From positions 1-64,000 of the forward strand of contig CAJCBL010000111.1 of assembly GCA_903960515.1 (NCBI GenBank): a stretch of 64,000 nucleotides of DNA, given 5' to 3'. This document shows positions 33,837 to 42,769 of this stretch, piece by piece. Every line of letters begins with the position of its first letter. The stretch's first letter is position 1. The notes under the pieces are model-generated. The model worked only from the letters and a program-made list of their open reading frames with translations, made no database searches and was not told where the DNA came from. Source of the DNA: an uncultured Verrucomicrobiota bacterium. Its GTDB lineage: Bacteria > Verrucomicrobiota > Verrucomicrobiia > Opitutales > Opitutaceae. The translations under genes and the position numbers were made by a program.

Positions 33837-35363
33837 CTCCGTCCGCCCCCGGTCCGCGGTTTCAAATACCGTCACCGCCCACCAAGGACCCGTGCTGCGC
33901 CCACACCAGGCGTCCCACCACCAGGCGGAGACATCCGTCCACTCCGCCCCGGTGGCGCCGGCGATGCGCTCGCGCACCTGCAGCCTGAGCCCGGCCCGTT
34001 CCGCCACGGTCGTGCCCCAGTGCCTCCCGGCCGCATCGCGCCATACCGGCCCCGTTTGCACCGAGTAGCCCAGCCCCCGCAGGCAATGCAGCGCCGGATG
34101 CAGCTTGCGCGTCTCCCGGGCCACCCAGCGCAGCACCACAGTGCGTTCACCGTCGCTGAACGCGGCCACCCGCCCCGGAAATCCCGCCGCGAAACGCGCC
34201 TGGCGCTCCTCCGCCGCCAGCGGTATCAGCGCCCGCCCGTCGAGCGTATCCGGCCATCCGGGAAACCCGGTGGTGGCGGCGGCGGGCACCGTCGCCGCTG
34301 GCCAAAGCGGTCGCACCGCCACAACTGCAAATAACAGCATCAACGCCAGCGCTCCCAGAGCCCCGCACTGCCCGCGGAGTCGGCGCGCCGCCATTCGCCC
34401 GCCACAGCGCCAGCCCCATCCTTGCACGCACCCGATGAGCGGAGACACACGCGCCGCCCACACGATCCCAAGCCAACACCGGGGAGGCTCCCCATTCCGC
34501 CATCCCGGGCGTTGTTGCCCGGCCTCTTCCCTCGCCTGCCGCCCCGCCGCCCACGCCACTGAGCCCAGAGCCGCGGCGAAGAGCACCAGCCCGATTCCCT
34601 CGTGCAACCAGCGAGGCGGGGGCCCGCTTCGCACCGCTACAAGAAACAACGCCACGCAGCGCAGCAGATTCGCCACCGCCACCGCAACTCCTGCCCGCCG
34701 TAGCAGCCGCAGGGTCGCACAGCCCCCCAAACCTCGCAGCGCCGCCAGCGAGCAGGCGGCGAACAACCCCGTCCACAGCATCTGGATGCCACTGCAGGGC
34801 GCATCCACGAGCACCGTCTCGCCGGCCCAGCGCAGCGCCGTGCCCTCCCGGGCAACCGCATAGCCAAGCCCTTGCAGCACCGGCACGCTGCAGGCGGCTG
34901 TAAACACCCGCAACGGGTAGCCCAGGAAGAACTGGGCGGTGGCCACCACCGGAAGAGAGAGCAGCAACAGCCCAGCCCGCGCGACCGCCGGCCCGCCGCC
35001 CCCGAGCAGGGCAGCCAACGCCAACATCCACAGCGCACCGCGCACGATGGGAGGCAGCGCCTCGTATCCCACAAATACCGCCGCCGCCGCGCCCGCCGCC
35101 CCTACCGCGGCCCCGACCGGCAATGTGTCGCGCATCTGCCGCCACGGCAGCAGCGCCAGCGCCACCAACAATGCCGCCAATCCCCAAGGCTCGTCGGACC
35201 CGTCCCCGATGCGGGCAAGGTACCACCGCCACACAGGCCATCCCGCCGCCGCCCAACCGGCGATAGCCGCCCCGCGCGTCGTCCCCCACCGCCCGGGGCC
35301 GCCGGCGCCCCACGACCGTTTGCCTTCACGGCCGTGAAGGCAAACGGTCGGTATTGCCTTCAC
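33537..35363 (-). CDS. Exosortase/archaeosortase family protein (EpsI-like C-terminal part)
   Basis: Polytopic protein with about 8 membrane segments. The three conserved catalytic residues are visible: Cys in VLVDAPCSGIQMLWTGLFAA, Arg in VAVANLLRCVALFLVAVR and His in PRWLHEGIGLVLFAAALG. A C-terminal periplasmic part (KLHPALHCLRGLGYSVQTGP) resembles the EpsI domain. Exosortases cleave and process PEP-CTERM tails, and a PEP-CTERM protein lies directly upstream (35803-37818). The start is uncertain: GTG at 35363 lies at the end of a repeat array, and a later in-frame GTG is possible. Family-like sequence ends near 33850; the remaining 300 nt are antisense to the plus-strand gene. Whether that tail is real is doubtful. 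Confidence 0.8.
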   Translation of the reverse strand: MKAIPTVCLHGREGKRSWGAGGPGRWGTTRGAAIAGWAAAGWPVWRWYLARIGDGSDEPWGLAALLVALALLPWRQMRDTLPVGAAVGAAGAAAAVFVGYEALPPIVRGALWMLALAALLGGGGPAVARAGLLLLSLPVVATAQFFLGYPLRVFTAACSVPVLQGLGYAVAREGTALRWAGETVLVDAPCSGIQMLWTGLFAACSLAALRGLGGCATLRLLRRAGVAVAVANLLRCVALFLVAVRSGPPPRWLHEGIGLVLFAAALGSVAWAAGRQAREEAGQQRPGWRNGEPPRCWLGIVWAARVSPLIGCVQGWGWRCGGRMAARRLRGQCGALGALALMLLFAVVAVRPLWPAATVPAAATTGFPGWPDTLDGRALIPLAAEERQARFAAGFPGRVAAFSDGERTVVLRWVARETRKLHPALHCLRGLGYSVQTGPVWRDAAGRHWGTTVAERAGLRLQVRERIAGATGAEWTDVSAWWWDAWCGRSTGPWWAVTVFETADRGRTESAGGGGSDPGGFPPEAHFEHPEGHGDARDDESNAAGSLIDAGVSGRHDLNLHRPRVFHRNLQAGFEVHGVDPRDGHVEVEGEGHGAPDEGEVGGYSRFE

Positions 35364-35743
35364 GGGCTCGGGATCACCACCGCGCGCAACCGCTTCCTCC
35401 TCCGGGAATCCGCCTGCCACCGCCTTCGTCCCATCCACTCGCCCAAACCGTTTGGGTTCACGGCCGTGAGGGCAAACGGTCGGTAGCACTTTCATGGGCT
35501 CGGGACCACGACCGCTTGTCACCGCTTCCTCCTCCCGGAATCCGCCCGCCGCCGCCTTCGTCCCGTCCACTCGCCCAAACCGTTTGGGTTCACGGTCGTG
35601 AAGGCAAACGGTCGGTAGTGCCTTCACGGGCTCGGGATCACCACTGCTTGTCACCGTTTCCTCCTCCGGGAATCCGCCCGCCGCCGCCCTCGTCCCGTCC
35701 ACTCGCCCAAACCGTTTGGGTTCACGGCCGTGAGGGCAAACGG
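35316..35743. repeat. Array of four 32-bp palindromes at an exact 132-bp period
   Basis: Palindromes at 35316-35347, 35448-35479, 35580-35611 and 35712-35743, each CCGTTTG...CAAACGG with a TTCACGG/CCGTGA core. The 100-bp stretches between them are near-identical copies of one another. The array lies between the PEP-CTERM gene and the exosortase gene on the same strand. The period is a multiple of three, so the minus-strand frame stays open through it. It is not CRISPR-like because the intervening DNA is repeated too. Confidence 0.9.
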
Positions 35744-35802
35744 TTTGGACCGGACTGCCGCGCTGTGGGGTCATGGAATTTCGGAAACACTCCTGCACTG
35801 GC

Positions 35803-37818
35803 TCAGGTCCTCGCTTCGGAAGTTTTCCGATACCGCCGCAAGCCGCTCGCAACGATGCAAAGCACCGCCGTGCCCAGCAGCAGCAGAGTCGCCGGCTCGG
35901 GTGCCGTAGCCACATCGCCCCCACCCACGGCGAGGTTCGTCACCCCCTCGGGCAACACCGACGGCTGCGCCACCTCTCGCAACGGATCGGCCGGAGTGCG
36001 CCGCACCAACTCGTCGATGGCGATGAAGGAGGTGTATTTCGTAAGCAAATTGAAGCGCAACCCGAGCTGCGTGACCTCGGCCTTCCGGGCGTAGTCGAGC
36101 TTCAACTCCTGCATGTCCGCCAACTCGGCGATGCGCTGGCGCGCCCAGAGGCGCCCAAGCAGGCCGGCACTGTTGAGCCGGGCCCCCTCGGACGCATCCA
36201 CCTCCGCATGCCAGTCGCTGTCGCCGCTGCGACCGCACACCCGCACCTTGCCTCCAGCCTCTCCGCGGTAGCGGCCCGCCAGCACCACCGGACGGCGGGC
36301 AAACACGTCGGGCACCGGCCACGGTGCGAGTTCATCCACCTGCCAGCCCTCGAAGGTTACCTTCACCTCTGTGAGCACAGGCGATTCGATCATCTCGCGG
36401 AACCGCACTGCTCCCGCCTCCGCCTTGGCAGGATCGGTGACAACAAAGGGCTCGCCCCTCCCCGCCCTGGCCAGCCCCTCGATAAGATGCCGGTTCACCG
36501 CCGAGCCGATACCGAAGGCGAACAGGCTGGAGCGCCCGAGGTTGGCGCGCACCAGTTCGAAGAGCTCGGGCTCGATGTCCACATAGCCGTCGGTCACCAC
36601 TGCGATGATGCGCGTGCCCTCGGAGCCCGGCACAGCGAGCGCGCGCCTCATCGCGGCGAGCAACTCAGTGCCTCCACCGCCGCTTTGCTGATCGAGGAGT
36701 GCGAGCGCAGCGGCCACGTTGTCGGGACTCGCCGGCAGCGAGGTGGGCGAGAGCAGCCGGCTGTCGCCGGCGAAGAGCAGCACATTGAAACTATCCACCG
36801 GGCGCAGCCGGGCAGCCAGTTCGCGCACGAGCGCCTTGGCCGTGTCGATCGGGAAGCCGTGCATGGAACCCGACACATCGACCACAAAGAGGAAATCGCG
36901 CGGTGGGACCATGGCGACAGCCGGGCGGGTGGGCCCTTCCAGCATCAGAAGAAAATGGCCGTCGGCACCCGGCTGTGACGGAGGGTCGATGAGCAGCCCG
37001 GTCTGGATCGCGCCGGCCGCCATGCGGTAGCGCAGGATGAAATCCCGATTGGCGGGCTGGGGCTCGTCCGGGGCGATCTGCACCAGCGCCTCGCCGGCGT
37101 TGCGGAAATCGATGCCCACCCGGTGGCTGGGCGAGGTCACCTCGTGCAACGGCATCCCGGTGACAACTCGCGCCTCCAGCGCGAAAGAGGCCACCGCCGG
37201 TGATCCCTCCGGCAGATACGGGTTGGCCACCCACTTTTCGTCGGAGGCCGCGGTTGCCGCCGGCCGGTTGGAATAGCGAGGGCCCACCGTAGTGAGATAC
37301 ACGAACTCGTAGGTGCCCTCGCTGGGCACCAGCAACTCCGAGTACGCCAGCTCCACCTCGACAAGGTCGCCGGGCAGGATGTTGGCGAGGTTCATCTGAA
37401 AGACGTTGGGCCGCTGCTCCTCCAGCAGGGAAGCGGTCTTGCCCTCGGCCTTGGCCAGCTCGTAGTTGCGCCTCGCCTCGCCCCGCTCCTTCACCTGCGC
37501 GACCACGCGCCGGCCTCCGAGCGTCATAGTGAGCCCATGCACGGCGGCGCGCGTAGAGGCGGGGAAGACGTAGGTGGCCTCGATGGCGGCCTTGCCGCGG
37601 TTCTCGTAGGTCTGGACCACATGGACCTCGGCGATGGGGCCGGCGATCTCGGCGGTGACCGAGGTTGAACGTAGCGGAAAATCGGAGGCCGGCTCGGCGC
37701 CCGACTTCACCGCGAAATAGGGGCCGAGGCAGCGATCAGCGGTCGGCTCGCCCAGGGCGACGACCGCAGCCAGCGCCAGCAACACGCAGCAAACCAGGGG
37801 GCGGAAGAGAGTGCTCAT
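35803..37818 (-). CDS. VIT and vWA domain protein with PEP-CTERM sorting signal
   Basis: 671 residues. Signal peptide (PLVCCVLLALAAVVALGEP); VIT domain about 40-170 (EVHVVQTYENRGKAAIEATY, VFPASTRAAVHGLTM, AKAEGKTASLLEEQRPNVFQ); vWA domain about 310-490 with an intact metal site (FLFVVDVSGSM, D-x-S-x-S, plus GGGGTEL and TDGYVD). The C-terminus is a PEP-CTERM tail: APEPATLLLLGTAVLCIVAS followed by GLRRYRK. It should be exported, processed by the exosortase encoded 440 bp downstream on the same strand, and displayed or released at the cell surface. VIT/vWA proteins resemble inter-alpha-trypsin inhibitor heavy chains; the ligand is unknown. Confidence 0.92.
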   Translation of the reverse strand: MSTLFRPLVCCVLLALAAVVALGEPTADRCLGPYFAVKSGAEPASDFPLRSTSVTAEIAGPIAEVHVVQTYENRGKAAIEATYVFPASTRAAVHGLTMTLGGRRVVAQVKERGEARRNYELAKAEGKTASLLEEQRPNVFQMNLANILPGDLVEVELAYSELLVPSEGTYEFVYLTTVGPRYSNRPAATAASDEKWVANPYLPEGSPAVASFALEARVVTGMPLHEVTSPSHRVGIDFRNAGEALVQIAPDEPQPANRDFILRYRMAAGAIQTGLLIDPPSQPGADGHFLLMLEGPTRPAVAMVPPRDFLFVVDVSGSMHGFPIDTAKALVRELAARLRPVDSFNVLLFAGDSRLLSPTSLPASPDNVAAALALLDQQSGGGGTELLAAMRRALAVPGSEGTRIIAVVTDGYVDIEPELFELVRANLGRSSLFAFGIGSAVNRHLIEGLARAGRGEPFVVTDPAKAEAGAVRFREMIESPVLTEVKVTFEGWQVDELAPWPVPDVFARRPVVLAGRYRGEAGGKVRVCGRSGDSDWHAEVDASEGARLNSAGLLGRLWARQRIAELADMQELKLDYARKAEVTQLGLRFNLLTKYTSFIAIDELVRRTPADPLREVAQPSVLPEGVTNLAVGGGDVATAPEPATLLLLGTAVLCIVASGLRRYRKTSEART

Positions 37819-37967
37819 AGGTTGAGCACCACCATCGCACCCGGAGGTGAAACCAAGATGAAGCGGCCGTGAAGATGGCGCGAAAAGGCGGCGCGAAAAG
37901 GCGAATCCTCTCTGCGGCGACACTCACCGCGGCGCCCACATCCGGTACCACGCCTACAACCACAACC

Positions 37968-38633
37968 TTAGCCGCCAGCAGGCTCGGTCACAGCGGCCAC
38001 CTCAGCCGCTGCGGCCGCTTGAGCCACCGCAGCCACCTCGGCGGGCACGGGCACAAACGTAGAAGGTTTTGCCGAGCCGATCGTGGGAATCGGACTGCCG
38101 GTGGCCAACACCTTGCGAAGCTCGTCGTGCATCTGCTGGAGGGCCTCGCCCACGGTGGCGGCCTCGGTCTGGATTCGCAGATTCGGACAGAACGCGAACC
38201 CCCGATCCGCCATCGTCCACGAGAGCAAATAGGCGTCGCCGGCGGTCACCTCCGGCTTGTCCACCCAGGGCTTACGGATCATGCGGAAGACCAGGTCGCG
38301 GAACTTCTCGGCCTCCGGCAGCTTGCGCACCGTGGTATTCACCCCGCAGCCATAGAATTTCCCCACATTCATACGATCCGCAGCGCTGGTGAGCATGATG
38401 ATCGGCAGCTCTGTGGGGGAAAACTGCTTGCGAATCTTGAAGATCAGCGGGAAGGCGTCGCCCTCGGCGAACATGAAGTCGCAGATCACCAGGCTGTAGG
38501 CCTCCCGGCATAGCAAGTCCCACCCCTCGTCGCGGGTCGAGGCGATCGACAGGTCAAAAAGGCCCTCGAACATCTTCTGCATGAGGCGCTGGAAGGTGCG
38601 GGCGTCTTCGACGTAAAGGACTTTTACTGCCAT
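37968..38633 (-). CDS. Receiver-domain response regulator
   Basis: 221 residues. The receiver domain (about 1-125) begins MAVKVLYVEDARTFQRLMQK, with the phospho-acceptor Asp in SLVICDFMFAEG and a Lys in NTTVRKLPEAEKF. The second part (AGDAYLLSWTMADRGFAFCP) is not a recognised output domain, and the C-terminus is Ala/Val-rich low complexity. No kinase is adjacent. It may act through protein contact or as part of an orphan phosphorelay. Confidence 0.8.
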   Translation of the reverse strand: MAVKVLYVEDARTFQRLMQKMFEGLFDLSIASTRDEGWDLLCREAYSLVICDFMFAEGDAFPLIFKIRKQFSPTELPIIMLTSAADRMNVGKFYGCGVNTTVRKLPEAEKFRDLVFRMIRKPWVDKPEVTAGDAYLLSWTMADRGFAFCPNLRIQTEAATVGEALQQMHDELRKVLATGSPIPTIGSAKPSTFVPVPAEVAAVAQAAAAAEVAAVTEPAGG

Positions 38634-38806
38634 AGGAATTGGGGGCCGGACCATGCGTGGCCCGGCTTTCGCTCTACTATCGGCACGTCCCCAGCCGGCT
38701 TGAGTGAATGTATTGGGCGATCACGGTTGGCTGGGCGGGCGGACCACCGGCAGGGCCCTGCGCGGCGGACTTGCCCTGCGCAGCGGCGCTCTCCACGTTG
38801 GCGCAA

Positions 38807-39658
38807 ATGTCGCCACTCACCGATCGCTGGGCCATCGCCTGCGGCACCGCCTTCTATGCCGCCGGCCTGCTGTACGGCTGCTGGTCTGTGCTGCACCGGC
38901 GTCGGCATTCCCGCGTCACCAGTTACTCCTTCATGCTGCTGGGCTGGCTGCTGCAAACCTACGGGCTCTACCTGCGCGGTCAGGCCACGCACAGTTGCCC
39001 CATAGGTAACACCTTCGAACTGGTCCAGTTTGTCGCTTGGTCCTGCACCCTGATCTACCTCGCGGTGGGGGCCGCGTTCCGCACCAGTTTGCTGGGCTTC
39101 TTCAGCGCCGGCATGGCCGTGCTGCTGGGCACCATGTCGCTCGCAATCCCCGAGTGGGACAGTGGCCTGCGTATCCGTCCGTTTGGCGGTGATCCGGTCG
39201 TCGCCATCCACGCCTCGCTTGGGCTTTTCAGCTACGGCGTATTCGCCCTATTGGCGCTCACCTCGCTGATGTTCCTGGTGCAGCACCGCAACCTGCGCCA
39301 GAAACGCTCAGGCGGCGCCTTCGCCCTGCTGCCCTCCATCGTGGAGCTCGACCACATGAACCTGCGCCTGCTCGCCTGCGGCGTGGTGCTGCTCAGCATC
39401 GCGCTGGGCATCGCCGGGCACCACTGGCATGGGCACCCCGCCGCCGTCGCCCCCGCCAAGCTGGTCGTCACCGGGGCGGTCTGGCTCTTCTATGTAGCCA
39501 CTCTGGCCCAACGCCTCCGCCAGCACTGGGTGGGGCAACGTTTCGCCTCGGTCTGCCTTGCCCTGTTTCTCGCGCCCCTGCTTTCGCTGGGCATCGTGAG
39601 CTCTCCGCACCGCCCGCCGGCGCATCCCGTCACCACGCCCCCCGTCAGCGCACCATGA
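38807..39658 (+). CDS. HemX/CcsA-like cytochrome c assembly membrane protein
   Basis: 283 residues with 8 membrane segments. Family stretches: SYSFMLLGWLLQTYGLYLRG, CPIGNTFELVQFVAWSCTLI and VVAIHASLGLFSYGVFALLA, with the conserved His residues (HASL; HMNLRLLACGV). A full Ccs WWD motif is not obvious, which favours the HemX-type paralogue found beside hemA. Its stop overlaps the start of hemA by 4 nt (ATGA), so it is translationally coupled. Start at 38807 chosen by family similarity. Confidence 0.85.
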   Translation: MSPLTDRWAIACGTAFYAAGLLYGCWSVLHRRRHSRVTSYSFMLLGWLLQTYGLYLRGQATHSCPIGNTFELVQFVAWSCTLIYLAVGAAFRTSLLGFFSAGMAVLLGTMSLAIPEWDSGLRIRPFGGDPVVAIHASLGLFSYGVFALLALTSLMFLVQHRNLRQKRSGGAFALLPSIVELDHMNLRLLACGVVLLSIALGIAGHHWHGHPAAVAPAKLVVTGAVWLFYVATLAQRLRQHWVGQRFASVCLALFLAPLLSLGIVSSPHRPPAHPVTTPPVSAP

Positions 39659-40782
39659 CCGCCGCCAAGCACCTCTTCCTGCTCGGGGCCAACCATCGCA
39701 CCACGCCGCTGGCCCTGCGCGAGCGCCTCACCCTCCACCCCGAGAAGAGCGCCGCCCTCATCGCTGCGCTGCGCGCAACCGGACTGGTGGCCGAGTATTG
39801 CCTGCTCAACACCTGCAACCGCGTAGAACTCTACGCCGTGAGCGACGAACCCGCCGCTGACCGGCGGCTGCTCGCCGAGTTCTGCCGCATCCAGGGTCTG
39901 GAACCGGCCGACTTCATCCCCCACGCCCATCAGCGCAGCAACCCCGCCGCAGTCGTGCACCTCTTCGAGGTGGCCGCCGGCCTCGACTCCCAGATGGTCG
40001 GTGAAACCGAGATCTTGGGACAGGTGAAGGACGCCTACGCCGCCGCCCTGGCCGCCGGCACGGTGGGCCCGGTGCTCAACCGCGTATTCCAGAAGGCCTT
40101 CCACGCCGCCAAGGTCGTGCGCCGCGAGACGGGCATCGGCGAGGGCCAGGTGAGCGTGGCCACCGTGGCTGTGGCTCTGGCCGAGCGCATCTTCGGGCGC
40201 CTGCACGACAGCCGCGTGCTGGTGGTGGGAGGGGGCGACATCGCGGAAAAAACCGCCAAGGCCCTGCGCAGCCGCGAGGCCGGCCGGGTCGTATTCACCA
40301 ACCGCACCGCCGCACGCGCCGAGCAGCTCGCCCTCGAGTTCGCCGGCTCCGCCCTGCCCTTCGCCCGGCTCGCCGACGCCCTGGCCGAGAGCGACATCGT
40401 AGTATCCTCCACGGCCGCACCCCAACCGGTGCTCACCTCGCCGATGATCTACGCGGCTATGCACAGGCGCGCCGCCCGCCCGCTCTTCCTCATCGACCTC
40501 GCCCTCCCTCGCGACATCGACGCCGGCGCCGCAGAGCTGCCCAACGTCTTCCTCTACAACCTCGACGACCTCGCCCGCCTGGCGGAGGAAAACATCGCGC
40601 AGCGCCGCGCCGAGATCGACCGCGCGCGAGCCCTGCTCACCGGTCGCGCACAGGACACCTGGGACAAGCTCTGCCCGACCAGCGCCACCGAGGGCCCCAG
40701 AGGCGAGGAGTCCACCGCCAACGGCGCCCAGGACCCCGCCGGAGGCCCCGCCGCCTTGAGCCCCTCAGGCGAAGGCGAGTAA
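39655..40782 (+). CDS. hemA: Glutamyl-tRNA reductase
   Basis: 375 residues. The active-site Cys is in YCLLNTCNRVELYAV, with the N-terminal GANHRTTPLALRERL. The substrate/NADPH region is FEVAAGLDSQMVGETEILGQ, and the nucleotide fold reads RVLVVGGGDIAEKTAKALRS. It reduces glutamyl-tRNA to glutamate-1-semialdehyde, the first step of C5 heme synthesis. The usual C-terminal dimerisation domain is shortened and the last 40 residues are a low-complexity Gly/Ala/Pro tail. Coupled to the hemX-like gene. hemB lies 15 kb away. Confidence 0.93.
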   Translation: MTAAKHLFLLGANHRTTPLALRERLTLHPEKSAALIAALRATGLVAEYCLLNTCNRVELYAVSDEPAADRRLLAEFCRIQGLEPADFIPHAHQRSNPAAVVHLFEVAAGLDSQMVGETEILGQVKDAYAAALAAGTVGPVLNRVFQKAFHAAKVVRRETGIGEGQVSVATVAVALAERIFGRLHDSRVLVVGGGDIAEKTAKALRSREAGRVVFTNRTAARAEQLALEFAGSALPFARLADALAESDIVVSSTAAPQPVLTSPMIYAAMHRRAARPLFLIDLALPRDIDAGAAELPNVFLYNLDDLARLAEENIAQRRAEIDRARALLTGRAQDTWDKLCPTSATEGPRGEESTANGAQDPAGGPAALSPSGEGE

Positions 40783-40868
40783 CCAGAGCGCACCCACCTC
40801 AGCCGGGCCGAGCCGCAGTCAAGGCGCCGAGGATCTGAACTCCCCCGCGCCGCCCGCCCACTCGCCGC

Positions 40869-41780
40869 TCACTCCTCGGGGGTTTCGGCGCGCAGCTTGG
40901 CCTCTCCGGTGAGCGTATTGAAATCCTCCTCGTCGAGGATGGCCTCTGCGGCTAGATGGAAAGCCTCCAGAAAGCCCTGTGCAGCGCCGCCCTTGAGGCC
41001 CTCCTGGGCCGACTCGCGGATATTCGCAACTACATCCAGCGGCAGCCGCTCCTCGGCCACCTGCATAAAGAGAAACCGGGTACTGTGGTGGCGGCGCACC
41101 GGCCGGTTGCTTATCGAGGGCTGGGGAAGCGGTTTGCCCGCCTCTCCATAGAGGCGGCGGTTGACCGCATCGATCGCCTTCTGCGCCTCGTTCCAAAGCG
41201 TCTGCAGATAGGCAAAGTCGCCAGGCAACGGATGCTCGTGCTGGGCCGGCCAGTCGCGCACCGCGAAGATGAACTTCAGCAATTCCTGGCGATGGACAAA
41301 ATCCGACTGCGTGGTCTTCACCGGCACCTTCAAGGCCGCCAAGCCGAAGGAGAGCCGCGCGCTCGCCGGCATCGGCTTGGGCAGGACGCTCGCGGGCTTG
41401 GACTCGGCCGCCGGTGCGGGCTTGGCAAACGCGCTGGGCGCAGCCGCCGCCGGCTTGGGTACAGGGGCGGCCACCACCGCCGGCTTGGCCGCAACCACCT
41501 GAGCTGGCGCTGCCACTCGCGCGGGGGGGGCAACTGCCACCGGGGCTGGAGCGGATACCGCTGCTGGCACCGGCGTAGGCGCGGATACCGGAACTGGCGC
41601 TGCCACGACGGCGGGCCGCAACAGCTCCGTCAGTGCCTTCACCTCGGCCAGCGAGGGGTCTACATACTGGTTCGCGATCCGGCTCAACCGGGTCGGTTCG
41701 ATGCCCGCCTGCCGCGCCGTCTCGGTCAACGCGCGCACCTTGCGCTTCTCCACCAATGCTGTGAGCAGCCAGTCTTCCAT
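40869..41780 (-). CDS. Hypothetical protein with Ala/Pro linker
   Basis: 303 residues. The N-terminus (VRALTETARQAGIEPTRLSR, about 15-60) looks like a small HTH-type helical unit. A long Ala/Pro/Val linker (about 60-145) follows, and the C-terminal half (SARLSFGLAALKVPVKTTQS, FLFMQVAEERLPLDVVANIR, FLEAFHLAAEAILDEEDF) is charged and helical. No named domain is certain. It could be a DNA-binding or scaffolding protein. Confidence 0.6.
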   Translation of the reverse strand: MEDWLLTALVEKRKVRALTETARQAGIEPTRLSRIANQYVDPSLAEVKALTELLRPAVVAAPVPVSAPTPVPAAVSAPAPVAVAPPARVAAPAQVVAAKPAVVAAPVPKPAAAAPSAFAKPAPAAESKPASVLPKPMPASARLSFGLAALKVPVKTTQSDFVHRQELLKFIFAVRDWPAQHEHPLPGDFAYLQTLWNEAQKAIDAVNRRLYGEAGKPLPQPSISNRPVRRHHSTRFLFMQVAEERLPLDVVANIRESAQEGLKGGAAQGFLEAFHLAAEAILDEEDFNTLTGEAKLRAETPEE

Positions 41781-42223
41781 GTTCGTGTGTTGTGAGGTCG
41801 CCCGAGGGGATAGTCACCCCGGCGAAGCCATTTGAGATGGGCCGGAACCTTCCGGCCGGTCAACCTAAACGACAGTTTTAGCCATAACTTGAATCGAAAA
41901 CTCCTGCCCTTGATGCATCGCCAGCGCACCGGCAGGCAGCCGCCGAGCCCGCGCAACCGGGGAAACGTAGTTGTCTTTGCCCGGTCACCGGCCTCCCACC
42001 ACTCCATCGAACAGCCCCCCGAGCGCCAGCCTCTCGCCCTCCCATCTCGCCCTCGCCCCGCCGCTCCTCCGGTCACCGGTCACTCCGCACGCTCTCGGTC
42101 GGCAGCCATCCGGCACGGTCAGCCCCGGAGCCGCTCCCTCCGCACGATCAGCCCACCCCCGCTCGCCGGCCTTCCTCCGATTTGCCAAAGCTCCAGGGGC
42201 TCCCCACTCTGCAACCTCACCCG
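41781..42223. other. Intergenic region without supportable genes
   Basis: 440 bp between divergent genes. It must hold promoters for the flanking genes. I see no riboswitch, repeat or terminator. Open frames here are Ser/Arg/Pro-rich shadows. Confidence 0.4.
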
Positions 42224-42619
42224 ATGAAGACGCTCCGTATCCTCCTCGCCAGCTCCCTGCTGCTGCTCGCCAGCAGCGCGCCGGCCGCCCTACCGCCCCC
42301 ATCCTCCGCCTTCCTCGCCCAATACGAGCAGATCCGCGCAGCACTAGCCGCCGACAACCTCCCCGCCGCCCAGGCCGCTGCCAAAACCCTGCCCGAGGCG
42401 GGCGCGATCGCCGCATCCCCCTCCCTCAGCGACGCCCGCAAAGCCTTCAAAACACTCAGCGCCCAGGCCGTCGCCCTCGCCCGCGGCCAGCCCGGCTTCT
42501 TCGTAGCCCATTGTTCGATGTTTCCCGGCGGCGGTGCCGACTGGGTACAAACAACCTGGCAGATCTCCAACCCCTACTGGGGCAAAAGCATGCCCCGCTG
42601 CGGCGAGTTCGTGAAATAG
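42224..42619 (+). CDS. Exported DUF3347-family protein
   Basis: 131 residues with a signal peptide (MKTLRILLASSLLLLASSAP, cut near APA). The mature part ends with ARGQPGFFVAHCSMFPGGGA, DWVQTTWQISNPYWGKSMPR and CGEFVK, the H-C-x-M...W...NP-Y/F-x-G...C-G pattern of DUF3347, a domain usually seen with copper-binding or copper-export proteins. A role in metal handling in the periplasm is a reasonable guess. No copper operon is adjacent. Confidence 0.8.
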   Translation: MKTLRILLASSLLLLASSAPAALPPPSSAFLAQYEQIRAALAADNLPAAQAAAKTLPEAGAIAASPSLSDARKAFKTLSAQAVALARGQPGFFVAHCSMFPGGGADWVQTTWQISNPYWGKSMPRCGEFVK

Positions 42620-42769
42620 GCGCAACTGCGGCCGTGGCGCTACGGGTGCCGCTCCGCTGCGCGCCCCACACCTCAAGCCCGGAAAATGGCAGCCACCTGC
42701 CCGCCTCGCCCCGCGCAACGGAGGTTGACGCCCCCCGCTGAATACCAGGCACTCCCGCCCCTCCCGCCC

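Noticed and set aside
35316-35743. CRISPR array of palindromic repeats
   Set aside because: The DNA between palindromes is itself repeated, the period is 132 bp and there are no cas genes.
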